Of a DNA stretch of 64,000 nucleotides, positions 25,031-36,690 are shown in pieces. Position 1 is the stretch's first letter; the number at the start of each line of letters is the position of its first letter. The translations under genes and the position numbers were made by a program. The notes below the pieces were generated by a model. That model did not search any database and was not told the DNA's origin. It saw nothing but the letters and a program-made list of their open reading frames with translations. Source of the DNA: Apis mellifera (taxonomy: Eukaryota; Arthropoda; Insecta; Hymenoptera; Apidae); assembly GCF_003254395.2 (NCBI RefSeq), contig NC_037645.1, positions 5,571,406 through 5,635,405 on the forward strand, read 5' to 3'.

Positions 25031-27240
25031 GGGAGGATCGATAGCGAACCGTGGCCGCAACTTATCATCCACGATCCCTCCCCCCCGTATCTCGCCCCCA
25101 GGCGCGTCACAGACTTTTAACGAATCCGCAAAACAAAACTCGAGAAGGTTGGGGAGGAAACTTTCCGCCTTGTCCTCTTCCCCTCCTCCAACTCCTCTTT
25201 GCGTTTTCGCCCCCTCGAGAAGAAGTGGCCCACTATTCTTCCCGTTTTCTCAACTTTCCCAAAAGCAAAACCATATCCGCCGTGCTGTTCGCGACAAAGC
25301 TTCCTCTTCCTCCTCCCTCGATCCTCGTGCAATTTAAAATTTAACCCCGCGATCGGGTGCGAGAGCCACGATATTCAATTCAACTCGTCTTAAACGAGGA
25401 AAGGGTCGAGTCGAATTAGCTTTTCGATCGAGGCGACCTTGAATTATTCCCGCGACGTCGTCATCGCCAGCCGCCATCTTGATGGCGAGGAGGGTGGAAC
25501 GAGCGAGGGTGGAACGATTGAAAGGGTAGGGACAGGGGTAGGGAAAAAAAGCGTAGCACGGACGAGAGCCGTGGTAATCGCGGGTGGATTAGGTGGAATA
25601 ATATTAGCAGGCGTGTAGCGCGGGTGATCGCGAAAATAGGGTGTTAACCGTCAGTGGCCTACGTAATCGGCGAGTAATTAATTAATGCGTCGGCCGTCAG
25701 ACCCTCTTCCAATATCCAACAACCCGGCAGCGCTGCAAACCGCTGATAACTGAAGCGACTCGTTCCGTCCGATCTTGTATTCCACGGTTACGGATGCTTG
25801 ATTTCCATTAACTTTTCGCGTTTGGACGTGAAAATGGTCCCGAGCGCGAGTGCGTGATATTTTTACGATTAAGTATTTTTGTATATCGGTGGGTAAAATT
25901 GGTGTAAAATTGATTTGAAAATAGAACGAGCGGAGTAGATATATATCGCACGGATATTTGCTGTTTTAAATGTGTGTGTGTATATTTAATCTGTTAAAAT
26001 GGCGAGGGTGGTGTAAAAATAGGTAGGAAAGGAAGGAATAATATTTTTTTGAGATGTTATTTTTAATCTTGAATGGAGGTAAGAATGTGAAAGTTTCACG
26101 CTTTTTTTTGAAACAGGGAAATCGAACAAAACAATTAATTGCATATTTGTTCAGATTGTAAAGTTCAGGTTAACTAGTTTGAGTATAAACTCATAGAACT
26201 TTATCGAACGATATTATTCAATCGGTGCAAACTATTTATTTCAACTTCAAATTCGTATATATATATATAGTTCATAACGAGAAACATGGCTACCATAATT
26301 TTAACTTTTTCAAAGCAGAATAAATGTCCTTATTATATAACTGAAGCTTATTTCCATTTAAGAGAGAATGAAAGTGCTTTAATTATGAAAAAATGTATGA
26401 AATAAATTTCAATTCTACTTTATTTCCATGCACTTCGCTCTAATTAATTTCATAAATAAAATTTTAACAGTCTCATTCAACAAATTTTATAATATTATGA
26501 CATATTTTAGAACCCGTGTTACACCATTTATAATTCATTTATAATATACTCTACTTCGAGTTCTAACAGAAAAAAATGAAATGAAAAGAATTTATAAAAT
26601 TAATTAACAATACATCTAATTTCTAATTTCCTCTTATGCAAAAATCTTGCTCCCTAATTTTCAAAATATAATAAAAACTAAACCTCTAAATCTCTCCTGA
26701 ACTGAAACAAATTATCCCATCACACTTCAATCTATTTTCAACACAAATTACCTTATATTAAAAATTATCTTTCCTCAAAAATTAACTTTCACTATCAATA
26801 CACACGTACATACATAATAAACTCTCATCTTTTGAAAAATTTAAAAATCAAACGAATCTCTCTATCATTCCATCTCCGCCGAAATAAAATCTTACTCCCT
26901 AATTCTTTGAACGAGATATCAAAATTTTTATTCCATCCTACTTCTTCCTATAATAATTCCTCCCTTGTACAAGATTGTACACACGCCGAGCACAGCGTTT
27001 AAGGCCGCCTCGAAAGCTGTCCTTTAGCAGGATGCTCGAGTGTTTTGGAAAGTTGTAGGAGGGGAGGAGGGACCGGCCGGATACACAATGTAATTCGCGC
27101 CTGCACACCGTCTTCGCGGAAGTTTTGGCTTCGCGTGATCGTGGGCGAGGATAATGCGAGTGCGCTTATTATTCGGTTCACGTGGCCGTTCCCTGGCCCT
27201 CGAGTCCTGGCTGCCTCCTCGAGGAGAGAAACAGAGGGAG
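25031..27240. other. Non-coding stretch: GC-rich start, AT-rich end
   Basis: 25031-25860 is among the GC-richer parts of the window, with pyrimidine-rich 25150-25320 open in several frames at once (97, 64, 62 and 71 codons), a composition effect. 25860-26990 becomes steadily more AT-rich and is empty of features. 27000-27240 is GC-balanced again. Confidence 0.55.
25470..25480 (-). promoter_or_regulatory. YY1/Pho-type site AAGATGGCGGC
   Basis: The minus strand of 25470-25480 reads AAGATGGCGGC, an exact match to the extended YY1 consensus; insect Pleiohomeotic shares the GCCAT core. A second core in opposite orientation (ATGGC at 25482-25486) follows directly. Such sites occur at YY1-dependent start sites and in Polycomb response elements. 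No transcript start is otherwise visible. Confidence 0.4.
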
Positions 27241-27265
27241 GAAGAGAGAGAGAGAGAGAGAGAGA
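27241..27265. repeat. (GA)n microsatellite
   Basis: GAAGAGAGAGAG run of about 25 bases, with further GAGA-rich sequence upstream from 27221. Confidence 0.88.
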
Positions 27266-28078
27266 CAGAAGACGGAAGTGGAACATTCAATCACGACAAG
27301 AATAATCGCGCCCTGACAATTTATTCCCCGTGAAACGCGGCACGGAATTTGTCGACCATTAGCGTACAATTTATTCGCGAGTTTCCCCGAATAAATATGG
27401 CGGAAAGCTGACGTTTTTAAGGGAAGAACTTGAGGATTCTTTCCTCTCGAACACGAGGAAATGTGTTCTCGTTTTTTTTTTCTTTTTGAATTCTGTCGAG
27501 ATTAACTTCACTTCGTTAGAAATATCGATGAATTCTTATAAATCAATTGCTCGCTTCAATTTATATAACTTTTTATATTAATTTATAAAATTTTATATTA
27601 AGCGTGTTGGAAAATGGATGGAATAACGGATGAGACGAGTGTAGAATTTTTTTCGATAAGAATTAAGTAGGTTCGATGTTGAATCTTGGAATTGAAATAG
27701 TAAAAATTTGAAGCGGAAATTTAACTTTTATTGAAAAATCGGGGGGATGGGGGCATGAATCATGCAGTGAGAAACTTTCGGTGACGAGTATTGGATTTTT
27801 TAGATAAATATCGACGCATTTTTCCGGATTTCGTTTCGAAAAAATGTGTGTCATGAATATTGGATTTGACTAATGTATAAGAACGGGCGGAATATAGAAA
27901 TTCTGAGAGAAAATAATTTTTATTCGTCACATTTGAAATCCTATCAAATTCAGGATTAAAAAAAAAAAAAGGAAATTACATTTTTCGAACGAAATAAATT
28001 ACAAACTTTCCATCATTGCCATCGGTGTCGCGAATCCAACGTTTAACGATTCGTTTAATTCCATATCTCTAAACTATA

Positions 28079-28098
28079 TCCTAGCAACAATGCTAGGA
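28079..28098 (+). other. Perfect hairpin followed by A-run
   Basis: TCCTAGCA (28079-28086) and TGCTAGGA (28091-28098) are perfect inverted repeats around ACAA. A run of 16 A residues follows at 28100-28115. Alone, an 8-bp stem is expected by chance several times in 64 kb; the adjacent A-run is the only unusual part. Confidence 0.4.
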
Positions 28099-31000
28099 GA
28101 AAAAAAAAAAAAAAAGAAAAATCGAAATCCCTCGCTCCTTCCAATTTCTCTTTTCGGGCGCAATTTCTCTTTCAAACGCGTAAGGACGCGTAAATGGAAA
28201 CGAAACGCAAATTAAATTTCGACACGACATCCAGAGAAAAAAAAAGTCGTCGTCGGTCGGAAATCTATGCGTAAATTTTCAACGTGTATCGAATGTCTTG
28301 CGAAACACATCACCGATTCGCGGATTTATGTCCCATTCGGGAAAAGCGGCAACTTTTAACGAGAGGGATCGAGAGGGATCGATTGATGGTTTTTTTCCAG
28401 TGCGGGGAGGAGGAATTATTCCCCGTATCTCGCGAAATTCTCTCCTCGAAAACATCCTGCCTTTCGTCCAAATGTAATCTGCTGATAGGGAAGTGATTTC
28501 TGTCAACGACAGCTTATAAATTACGTTTTGCTCGAGGAGAGTCCGTTCCACGGCTCGAATTTCGAATGAGAATCACACCCTGTGTATATCCCTCTCTCGC
28601 CTCGAACACGACAGCTTATGAATTACTGTTCCGCCATTTCGTTAAGTTTTCACTTCTCCCTCCGAGAGGTTGACACAATTCTCTCGATTCAATGCCGTGG
28701 AAAATTGTAACGATTACAGAGACGTTTTGTACCATTAGTCAAGTCGATAATTTCCCACCCTTAAATATAAATATGTTATTCTATAAATAAACTCCATTTT
28801 GGAGAGGATTATCTTGATTGCGCGAATCCTGAGAGATCGAAAGTTTTAGGGAAAGAGATATGTCGAGATAGTTGGTCGATCGAATTTCGAAAAATATAGA
28901 TAATAAAAGTAATATACTAGAATAGAAAAGGGATGTCCTGACAGAATAATAACTTTTCACTTTTTTATCATCATCGTTTTAAAAACCATCGATATCACTA
29001 AATTTCTTAAATTTTTAGAAAATTTAAACGTACAAAAATAGATATGCAAAGAGACACAAAAAAATTATCAAAGTACACTAAAAACTTTGTTAATCCCATC
29101 ATCTGTCTCCCCCTAAAAATACAATCACATTTAAATTTCAAGTCACGCGCTTCTTCTTTCTTCCCTCGCAATCTCAATCGCGTTTCAAGGGATAATTGGC
29201 CATTTCCAGTCGAAAATTTGCGCATTTCGACTAGGATTAGGCGTCCCAACTAGCCACGTGCCGTTAGTCTTCTTTTTTTCTTCACCGTGATAGAAAGGAG
29301 ATGGGCGGTCGGTTGGTCGCGCCTACCAATTTCCCGCACAACTTCCACAGTTCGTTCCAACTTCCGGGACACTTATAATTGGTTTCCAGCCGCGGTGGAG
29401 GAAGCGAGGGGGTGGAGGAGGCCGGGGATAAAGTCACGGGGAAAGACTACTACATGGGAGGTGGATGGACCAAGGTTTCCGGTTTCCGGCTACTCGTGCA
29501 TTACACGAGAGCGTAAAATCGTGGGATGTTGGAAAGTTTCGAAAGCTATTTTCCTGTCGCCTTCGAATGATCAGAGCACAGTTTTAGTTTCTTCTTCTAG
29601 TCGAGTTCTATTTCTGTGAACTCGAGAGAGATTGATTAAGTTTCTTTTTTTTTTTTGTATGCGTGCTGACGATTCTGTCGTTGATGACAGGTTGATGATT
29701 TCTCAGGACAGATCTATTTTTATAGGATAGATTAATTAATTTGCTTGTGTGTGCGTGTGTACTTCGTTGACGAATGGAATGAAACGTTTAGCGAGCGATA
29801 ATCAATTACGTTAATCAAGTAGTCATTACAGAGAGTGATCTTATTAATTTTGTACATTTGTAATTCGCGATCGTTAATCATAATTTGTAATCGCGCGATG
29901 AATAATTATTATGAACGTCCGCGTGTTATTGAAATATGGGTATCGAGAAAGGAAATTTAAGTTGGAGAAAAAATAAAAATTTGGTAATTCTCGATTTTGT
30001 GGACAACATCGTTCAAAAATTTGAACCTTCAAAGTCAAACTTTCCTTTCCCCTTTCTCTCTCTTTCTCGACATTTCACAATTTACGTCCCATTTATATAC
30101 GTCAAAATAATGGAAATAAGAGTAAAATGGAATCCTTCTATTATGTCTCTGTCACTTTGTAAATACGGAGAGCGAAATATAATTAAAAAATGCGATAAAT
30201 GACTAATTGAATTCCATAAAAATAAATTTAACTCGAATTCATCGTCATACTTATAACATTCCAAACTCGATTCCATGTTGCGCGAATAAAAAATGGTTGA
30301 AAATTTACAGAGGAGGGAAGGAAAAAGTTTAGCCCCCGTTAGCGTGGCGTGGCTAAACGCCGGTATAATGAAGATTTCGAGTTATAAAGTAATTACTTGT
30401 TTGCCTGTTATCGAGCAAATTCCTGGCGAAGCTGGAAGGACCAGGCAAGTTTTTAATTATTTAAACTTTTCCCAACCGCGGCTTTATCATATCTGAAACC
30501 ATTTCGAGACTTGACACGCTCCCTTTCCCTTATGTTATAAATATTCCACGGAATATCGAACGAATATCCATTTAAACGTATCGATCCTAGAGCATTTCCT
30601 CCGTCGCAGAGATAGATGGAAAAATCCCGATACCGAAGTGAAAACCTTCGAAAAACCTTCTCTCCCCCTGTGCGAATTCATTAAAAGTTAAAAAGCTAGA
30701 AATTTTTTCCCCCCTCCTTAAAAAATGCGAACGATATCTCGCTCGAGATGATGACTCCATTATGTCGAAACTACGCGTGCCGTGTGTATATAATTAAAAA
30801 AAGAAAGGCTCGCTCCTATTCATAAAACGATACAACGTTATACACACATTAAAAACTTACCATCCCCATCCCCCGTGAAATTTAATATAAAGCGGATATT
30901 AATCACGCGTGCCTCGTATTCCTCTCCCCTCTCAGCCCGTCATGAAATGCTTTCGTTTCATGTTATCGACCGTTCATCCCTCCCTCTCCTCCCTTTCCTA

Positions 31001-31614
31001 GCAATTCATTAAGTGATGCGCGTTTCACGGTTGATCGGCCTGCAACATCAAGGGACAATTAAAAACGATTTTGCCGCGGGGATCGTCGAAATGTTCGGTT
31101 TCGAAATTTTCTTTCATCTACCGAACGTTCCATTTGCGCGAAGTTAAACTAAGAGGAGACGTCGATCTTTCTTCAATTCTTCATCTCAGAGTAAAAATTC
31201 TGCACGATCAAAAAGTTTTGTTTTTCCTGAATCACCTCAACTCGGACAGAAAGTAAGCGGAGAACACGTATACGATCGATCGAAGATAAAGAGAGTCGCG
31301 GGATCATCGAGATCGGTTGTTACCGATACACGTCGAGGGTTCGTCGTCGAAGGACGATATCGCCCCGTGTAAACCGGGCTTAACGACCCCCGTAAATCGA
31401 ACAAGAAGCGAGTATCGTCCCGTTGATATTTATCGAAACGAAACAACTCTGAATTACCGACTCGAGAACTGATGTCGAAAACGAAACTGATGTCGTTCGC
31501 GAGACGATTTTCTCGAAATCCATCCCCCGGTGCGATCGAATTAAAGGGACAAGAAACTCTTCCCTCGAACTTGGCTTCGTTCGACAACCTCCGTGAAATT
31601 AATTGCGAATTCGT

Positions 31615-31637
31615 CCGATCTCGATCTCGATCTCGCT
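31615..31637. repeat. (CGATCT)n short hexanucleotide repeat
   Basis: About three and a half copies of CGATCT/GATCTC. Confidence 0.8.
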
Positions 31638-32454
31638 GATTAAGTTCAATCGGATGGGTTCTTTGCTCGAGGCTTCCTCAGAAATATTCGTAAACGTTAA
31701 TTTTCTTTCTTTGTAAAAATTCTTTGTAAAATTCTCTGTAAAAATACCGAAGGTACAAAGGTATTTTATTTTTGAACGCGTCCTTCGACTCTCTCTCCCT
31801 CCCCTTTCCTTCTTGGCCTGGTTTTTCTTTCGACAAACTTAGAACCAAGATATCGTATCTGCTCGTTCGATAAGTTCGCGCTGATTTTAGGGGCTCGGTT
31901 TATTCGTCGTGTCTTGTCGAAAATCGATTCTTTCTCGACACGAAATACAAAATGGGAACGATAGCGTGACAAGATATTTCCTTTAAATATATCGTAATAT
32001 TAATACAATTCATCTTGCATATAAATACTATATTTAAAGTTTTGCTCGCTTGATAAAAATAAAAAAAAACTTCTGTCAATTATAAAATCCCACGTATATT
32101 CGAGAAGAAACGTGTTTCCTTACCTTTATCACTGCGACTTTCCGTTAATAAAAACAGGAGTTTTATAGAGGGAGAAATAACTTGGCTTTCAGAGGAGGGG
32201 GCCGTTGAAATAACAGGATACACTGGCTGGCTGGTGGTCGCCGTTTTAAATACCAATGAAATTTACGAGCGCGAAAGCAGGCGTTTCGCGAATTTACGAA
32301 ACATTAATTCCCCGGTCCAGTTTTCGACCCTCTCTCGCGTTGTTGTCAAGCAGCTTAGCGCGTTCACGGGACGAGCAACGTTTATTTATTTCTTTTCCAT
32401 TTTTTCCCCGCCAAATTTTCCTTGGGGAAAATTGAATCGAGGGAAGCGATGATT

Positions 32455-32645
32455 TTCAATCAGCGTTTCGACCAGCCGGGACACACCGGCTGTTGTTTCG
32501 AGAGTACAGTTGTTACGGAACTGTACAAGTCGTAATGCAGTTAAGAATCATTTAGCGCTGTTGCAAATGACTTCCGAAGTGGTAACAAGCCCGTGGTGTA
32601 CCAACTGCTGGCGGTTAAACTATCGCATCGTAATTAAGGGAATAA
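32455..32645. promoter_or_regulatory. Candidate conserved block with two adjacent inverted repeats
   Basis: A repeat-free, GC-balanced block. CAGCCGG (32473-32479) pairs with CCGGCTG (32486-32492), and GTACAGTT (32504-32511) pairs with AACTGTAC (32519-32526). The rest lacks microsatellites and stop-poor frames. It could be a regulatory module or a structured transcript segment; neither is shown by sequence alone. Confidence 0.25.
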
Positions 32646-33029
32646 ACTGGAAAAAGGGATATTCTTAATTCTAATCCTTCCGATGAAAAAAATCAAGGAT
32701 GATAATCGCGACGACTAAAAAATAGGAAAAACAAGTTCAGAGGAATGATCGTTCTTCAGTAATTGCAAACGATTAAGTGCGAGGATCAAGCTGAAAGCAA
32801 AATTTGTTTACAATCGAGGAAAAATGTAATAAATAGATTGCAAACTATTATATAAATATAAAGAAAACGAACCTTTGCTTAGCCTCTTCCTTTCAAGCTC
32901 ATAAAAATGACTATTGTATATGATTTCCTTTCCACATGCAACAAGTTGGAACGAGAGAAGAAAATCTTGCGTCTCTACGTTTGTTGTTGTACGATCGAAC
33001 AAATGCAATGCTCCAACCCCATCTTAGCC

Positions 33030-33440
33030 TAGTGATCCTTAATTATTCGACGGGCGGGAATGTCGTAGGATTAGGCACGGCACGAGACAGATCTAGCCGG
33101 AGCGCGTGCCGATGGACTTTGCTGACGCACTTAATTAGACGCTAATTAACGGATGTCCGCGGTGGCCGGAGGACGAATGGGGTGGACGCGTGTGGATGCA
33201 GTTGGTCAGCTCGGCACGGAGAGGAGAGATCGCAGAGATTGCTCGATTGGATTAGTGCGTTCGCTAAACCGGCTAGCCGTATATACCTGCGTTATCGATC
33301 CTCCGCCGATTAATTTCCGTTTAGACGGCAGTCTCAGGTGCACCACGATCCGGTTATGTACCGCAGACAATCGGTGTCTACGGCCGTCTTGCGCATGGCA
33401 TATAAACGATTTACGTTCCACACAAGGCAGAAAGGTGGTG
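33030..33440. promoter_or_regulatory. Candidate enhancer with palindromic homeodomain pair
   Basis: Repeat-free and GC-balanced. It contains GGATTAGG (Otd/Otx-type core) near 33069 and, at 33131-33149, TTAATTAG and CTAATTAA as a perfect inverted repeat with a 3-bp ACG spacer, an arrangement suited to a homeodomain dimer. Further on, 33323-33389 has complementary 7-base ends. Short open frames on both strands show no domain. Confidence 0.3.
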
Positions 33441-36198
33441 AATTAGCCGTGAATTGGGGAAAAGACAATTTGCAAATTTTTCTCTTTCTAAGCGATACGA
33501 TCGGAAAAAGAGAAAGGAAAAAAAGTATTAGAGTTAGAGTTAAGTAGTCCAGGCGAAAGGATTCTAAGTATAGGATGGAAAAATTCGGTCGAAGGAATTT
33601 TAGAGGGAGGGAAGGGGGATCGATTAGGAATAATCTATGGGTAAATTACTTTGGCGATCGATCGAGACGAGGGTGAAATAACGGTGCTAATAGGGAGAGG
33701 GGATCAAGATGGGGATAAAGATGGCAATGGAAGAGAGAAAATCCTTGCTTGAGAGATTTTCTTTTTCTGATAACTCTCTGATTAAGTCTCGTCTTGGATC
33801 GTGTGTGATCGCTTGAGAATGGGCTGAATCAGTATGTTGCACGGAACTCGTTTGATCAGATCAAGGTATTTAAGAAATTGGAAGGAAGGAGTGAAAAGAT
33901 TAAAATTAATTGGATGGATGATAATGTAGTAATATGTAATGGAGCAATAGTATCAACGATGAGTCAGCAAGAAGGAGTCTCTTTCCTGGTAATCCTGATC
34001 AGAGTCCATTTCAAAGCAGGCCTCCAAACGACTCCAAGTCTCTAAATCCTCTAAAAAAGGATCAATAATTAATAAGTATCTATATAAACGTAAAAGTGGA
34101 AGAGATATTATAAGATTGAGAGGTTTCGTTCGATTTTAAGGCTGACCCATTTTATCTCGGTCATAAAACTTGTAACATCTTCGATATTAAATTTAACCCA
34201 ACAATCAAACGTGGTTCTGGGTCACGTGTTGTATTTTCGACGATCCTTTTCCTTCTATTCATAAGTCCGTTTCGTTAACCGTCTGAAACAGAAGATCGTT
34301 GACTGCACCAGTTGGGGGAATGTACGATAATTATTCTTGGGCGCCATCGAAGCAACCGCGGTAATCAATGGATTGACCCCCCGCAACTTGGCCACCTAGT
34401 TTGTTTATCGCCATTACAACGGCTCACTTAAACGGTTGTCGACATTATGGTAAATTACCAAACGGCTCGGTTGCATCTGCGGTATATTTGCATTCGAGAT
34501 TCCCCCCGCCCCTTTCCTTCCTCGGGTACACAACTTCTCCCATCAGAGTACTGCGCTTGACCCTAATCGAGCTTGAGAATTAATACGATTGGCCTTGTGC
34601 GCGAATATTCCAATTTCTTGGCTCCTCAGTCGATGAACGACATAAATCGTCTACAAAAATCGCAATTTTCTGTCTCTAATTATTCTCCATTCCTCTCTTC
34701 TCGTGATTAGAGGAATTTTTTAATTTGTCTCGCTTCAAATTAGAATTAAAATGAAACAAATTACGATTCCTGAAGATACGATTTATCTGGAATCTGGAAA
34801 AAAATGAAACAATATTCGTTGTAACGTATTTCTAATTTGTTATTGTTTGCACGAATTAAGGGAGACACGTTTTCGAATTAACCGCTTTAAATATGTACAA
34901 CAAGCTGTAGAAAGCTGTTTGAAATCAAATTTAATTAAGGGAGAATTGATGCGGATGGGACGCATCAGTTCCACTCAAGATGTTAAGAATAATTTATACA
35001 TATATACCGCTCAATTTCAAATTCATCGGATAACGCATTCGGAATCCCGAAATTGATTTCACAAACAATTTGCATCTCGCGTTACAAAGTCATTTACACA
35101 GATTAAATATACATACGCATACACGCATACACGGTGTATAAACACGCACACGTCTCCACCAGTTACCATTAAGAGATCTCTATCGATCGATCTCTTCCAC
35201 TTCGACGTTAATTCTTCGTTAATTCGAAGAAAAATAGAAGCACGTCTTCTCCAAAACTTTTTCCCCACGAACGATCTTTCAACGTTAAAAAATACAGCAT
35301 CTTTCGATTCCTTCCATTTCATAATTCGAAACGAAACGAAAAAAAAAAAATCTCCAACGAAATTCAAGTTCTTTTTTCAAAATTAACGCGCCACGGATGA
35401 GGTTCGCCGGCAGGTCGATGACGGACAAGCATGAATATTCGACGATGTACGCCATTTTGTCCAATTCTCTCTCCGTTAACTCCGACAAACTGGCCCAACA
35501 TTGCGAAATTAACTCGAACAGACGAGCCACGAGTTGTACAACCATTACACGTAGCGCGCCCGCCTTACTTCCCTCGCGGAATACCCGAGAGAAATTGAAC
35601 TTGAGCGGGGGGTAGTAGCTGGGTTTCACCATCTTGCGCGTCCCGTTAACAGTTCCGCGTGAATGCGCCGTTCAAGGCGGTTAATAGTTGCTCGTGGCAA
35701 TGGAAGATTAACTTAGACGGCCGATCCACTGTCGCACGTACGTACACGCTGTGGCCAATAATCGGGGACCGGTTGCTTCTTCATTACCGATCGATCGATC
35801 TGGTAGAGGAAGAGAGGGAGGGAGAGGTGGCCACGGAGATTGGCATCTCGAGAGTATTGGTGATTCGTTCGTTTGAATGCCGATTACTGTTACAACGGTC
35901 TATTTGCCGGAGTGGCCGCTAATAGCAGCCTAGGAAGGAAGATGAGGCAAGATTGCTCCAAATTACTCGTTGGATGGCTCTGGCAGGGTGATAAGGATGG
36001 GGTATTCGATATTCCGATAGATACGTTAATCGGATATTTTTTTTTTTTTGGTTTCATTTCGAATCTCTTCTCCGGCGATTAAATCGAAATTTTTAATTTT
36101 AAAGGGTTTGTAAATATCATGTAATTTACGTTTCGATAATACGATAATAGTTCTCTTGTAGTCTTGTCTTTGTTCAGAGGGATGAGAAATTCGCCGTT
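33441..36198. other. Non-coding stretch with a candidate regulatory block
   Basis: 33450-34190 is mixed and purine-rich with no recognised element. 34200-34510 is GC-balanced with a CACGTG at 34223, a forkhead-like TGTTTA at 34402 and the near-palindrome TGGTAAATTACCA at 34448-34460. 35285-35632 is open on the minus strand for 115 codons (see findings). 35630-36000 is GC-balanced without repeats. Confidence 0.45.
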
Positions 36199-36690
36199 TA
36201 TCAGAGAATTGAAAATTGAAGGCCAGTGATTAATAAAAATCGCCAGGATGAGAGAAGAAAATTTCTTTTTAACTTTTAGACGTGTTGATCAACGTGTCGT
36301 GAATATTACTGTTGCGAAATTAATTTTAAAGGAACATGTTGAAAATTTCCATTATCAGGGAATTGAAATTTGAAGGCCAATGGTTAACAAAAATCGCCAC
36401 GATGAGGGAAGAAAATTTCTTTTTAACTTTCAGACGTGTTGATCAATATGTCACTATTGCGAAAATGACTTTAAAGGAACAAAATTTCCATTATCAGGGA
36501 ATTGAAATTTGAAGGCCAATGGTTAATAAAAATCGCCACGATGAGAATAGGATAACGAATTTTTTAATAATTTAATTTTTTTAATAAGGGAAGAAAATTT
36601 GTTTTTAATTTTCATACGTGTCGTGAATGTCTATTGTAAAAAGGAATGATTTTAAAGGAACGCGTTGAAAATTTTCGTTTAACGAGTAAA
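36199..36690. repeat. Three-copy tandem duplication, ~154/139 bp
   Basis: TATCAG(A/G)GAATTGAAA(A/T)TTGAAGGCCA recurs at 36199, 36353 and 36492. Each copy continues with AAAAATCGCCA-GATGAG, GAAGAAAATTT, an ACGTGT segment and TTTTAAAGGAAC. Copy 2 is shortened near its end, and copy 3 carries an insertion of about 45 AT-rich bases after GATGAGAATAGG. AT-rich and non-coding. Confidence 0.93.

Larger units (their letters stand above)
27266..32454. other. Non-coding stretch
   Basis: AT-rich at 27470-28010 and 28780-29060, mixed elsewhere. It includes an 8-bp-arm hairpin followed by an A-run at 28079-28115, a poly-T run at 29645-29656, a GC-balanced repeat-free patch at about 30290-30490 and a (CGATCT)n run at 31615-31637. 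Open frames reach 116 codons (31237-31587, -) without a recognisable domain. Confidence 0.5.

Noticed and set aside
33323..33389. tRNA gene
   Set aside because: No A-box or B-box consensus, wrong arm sizes and no T-loop; kept only as a structural curiosity.
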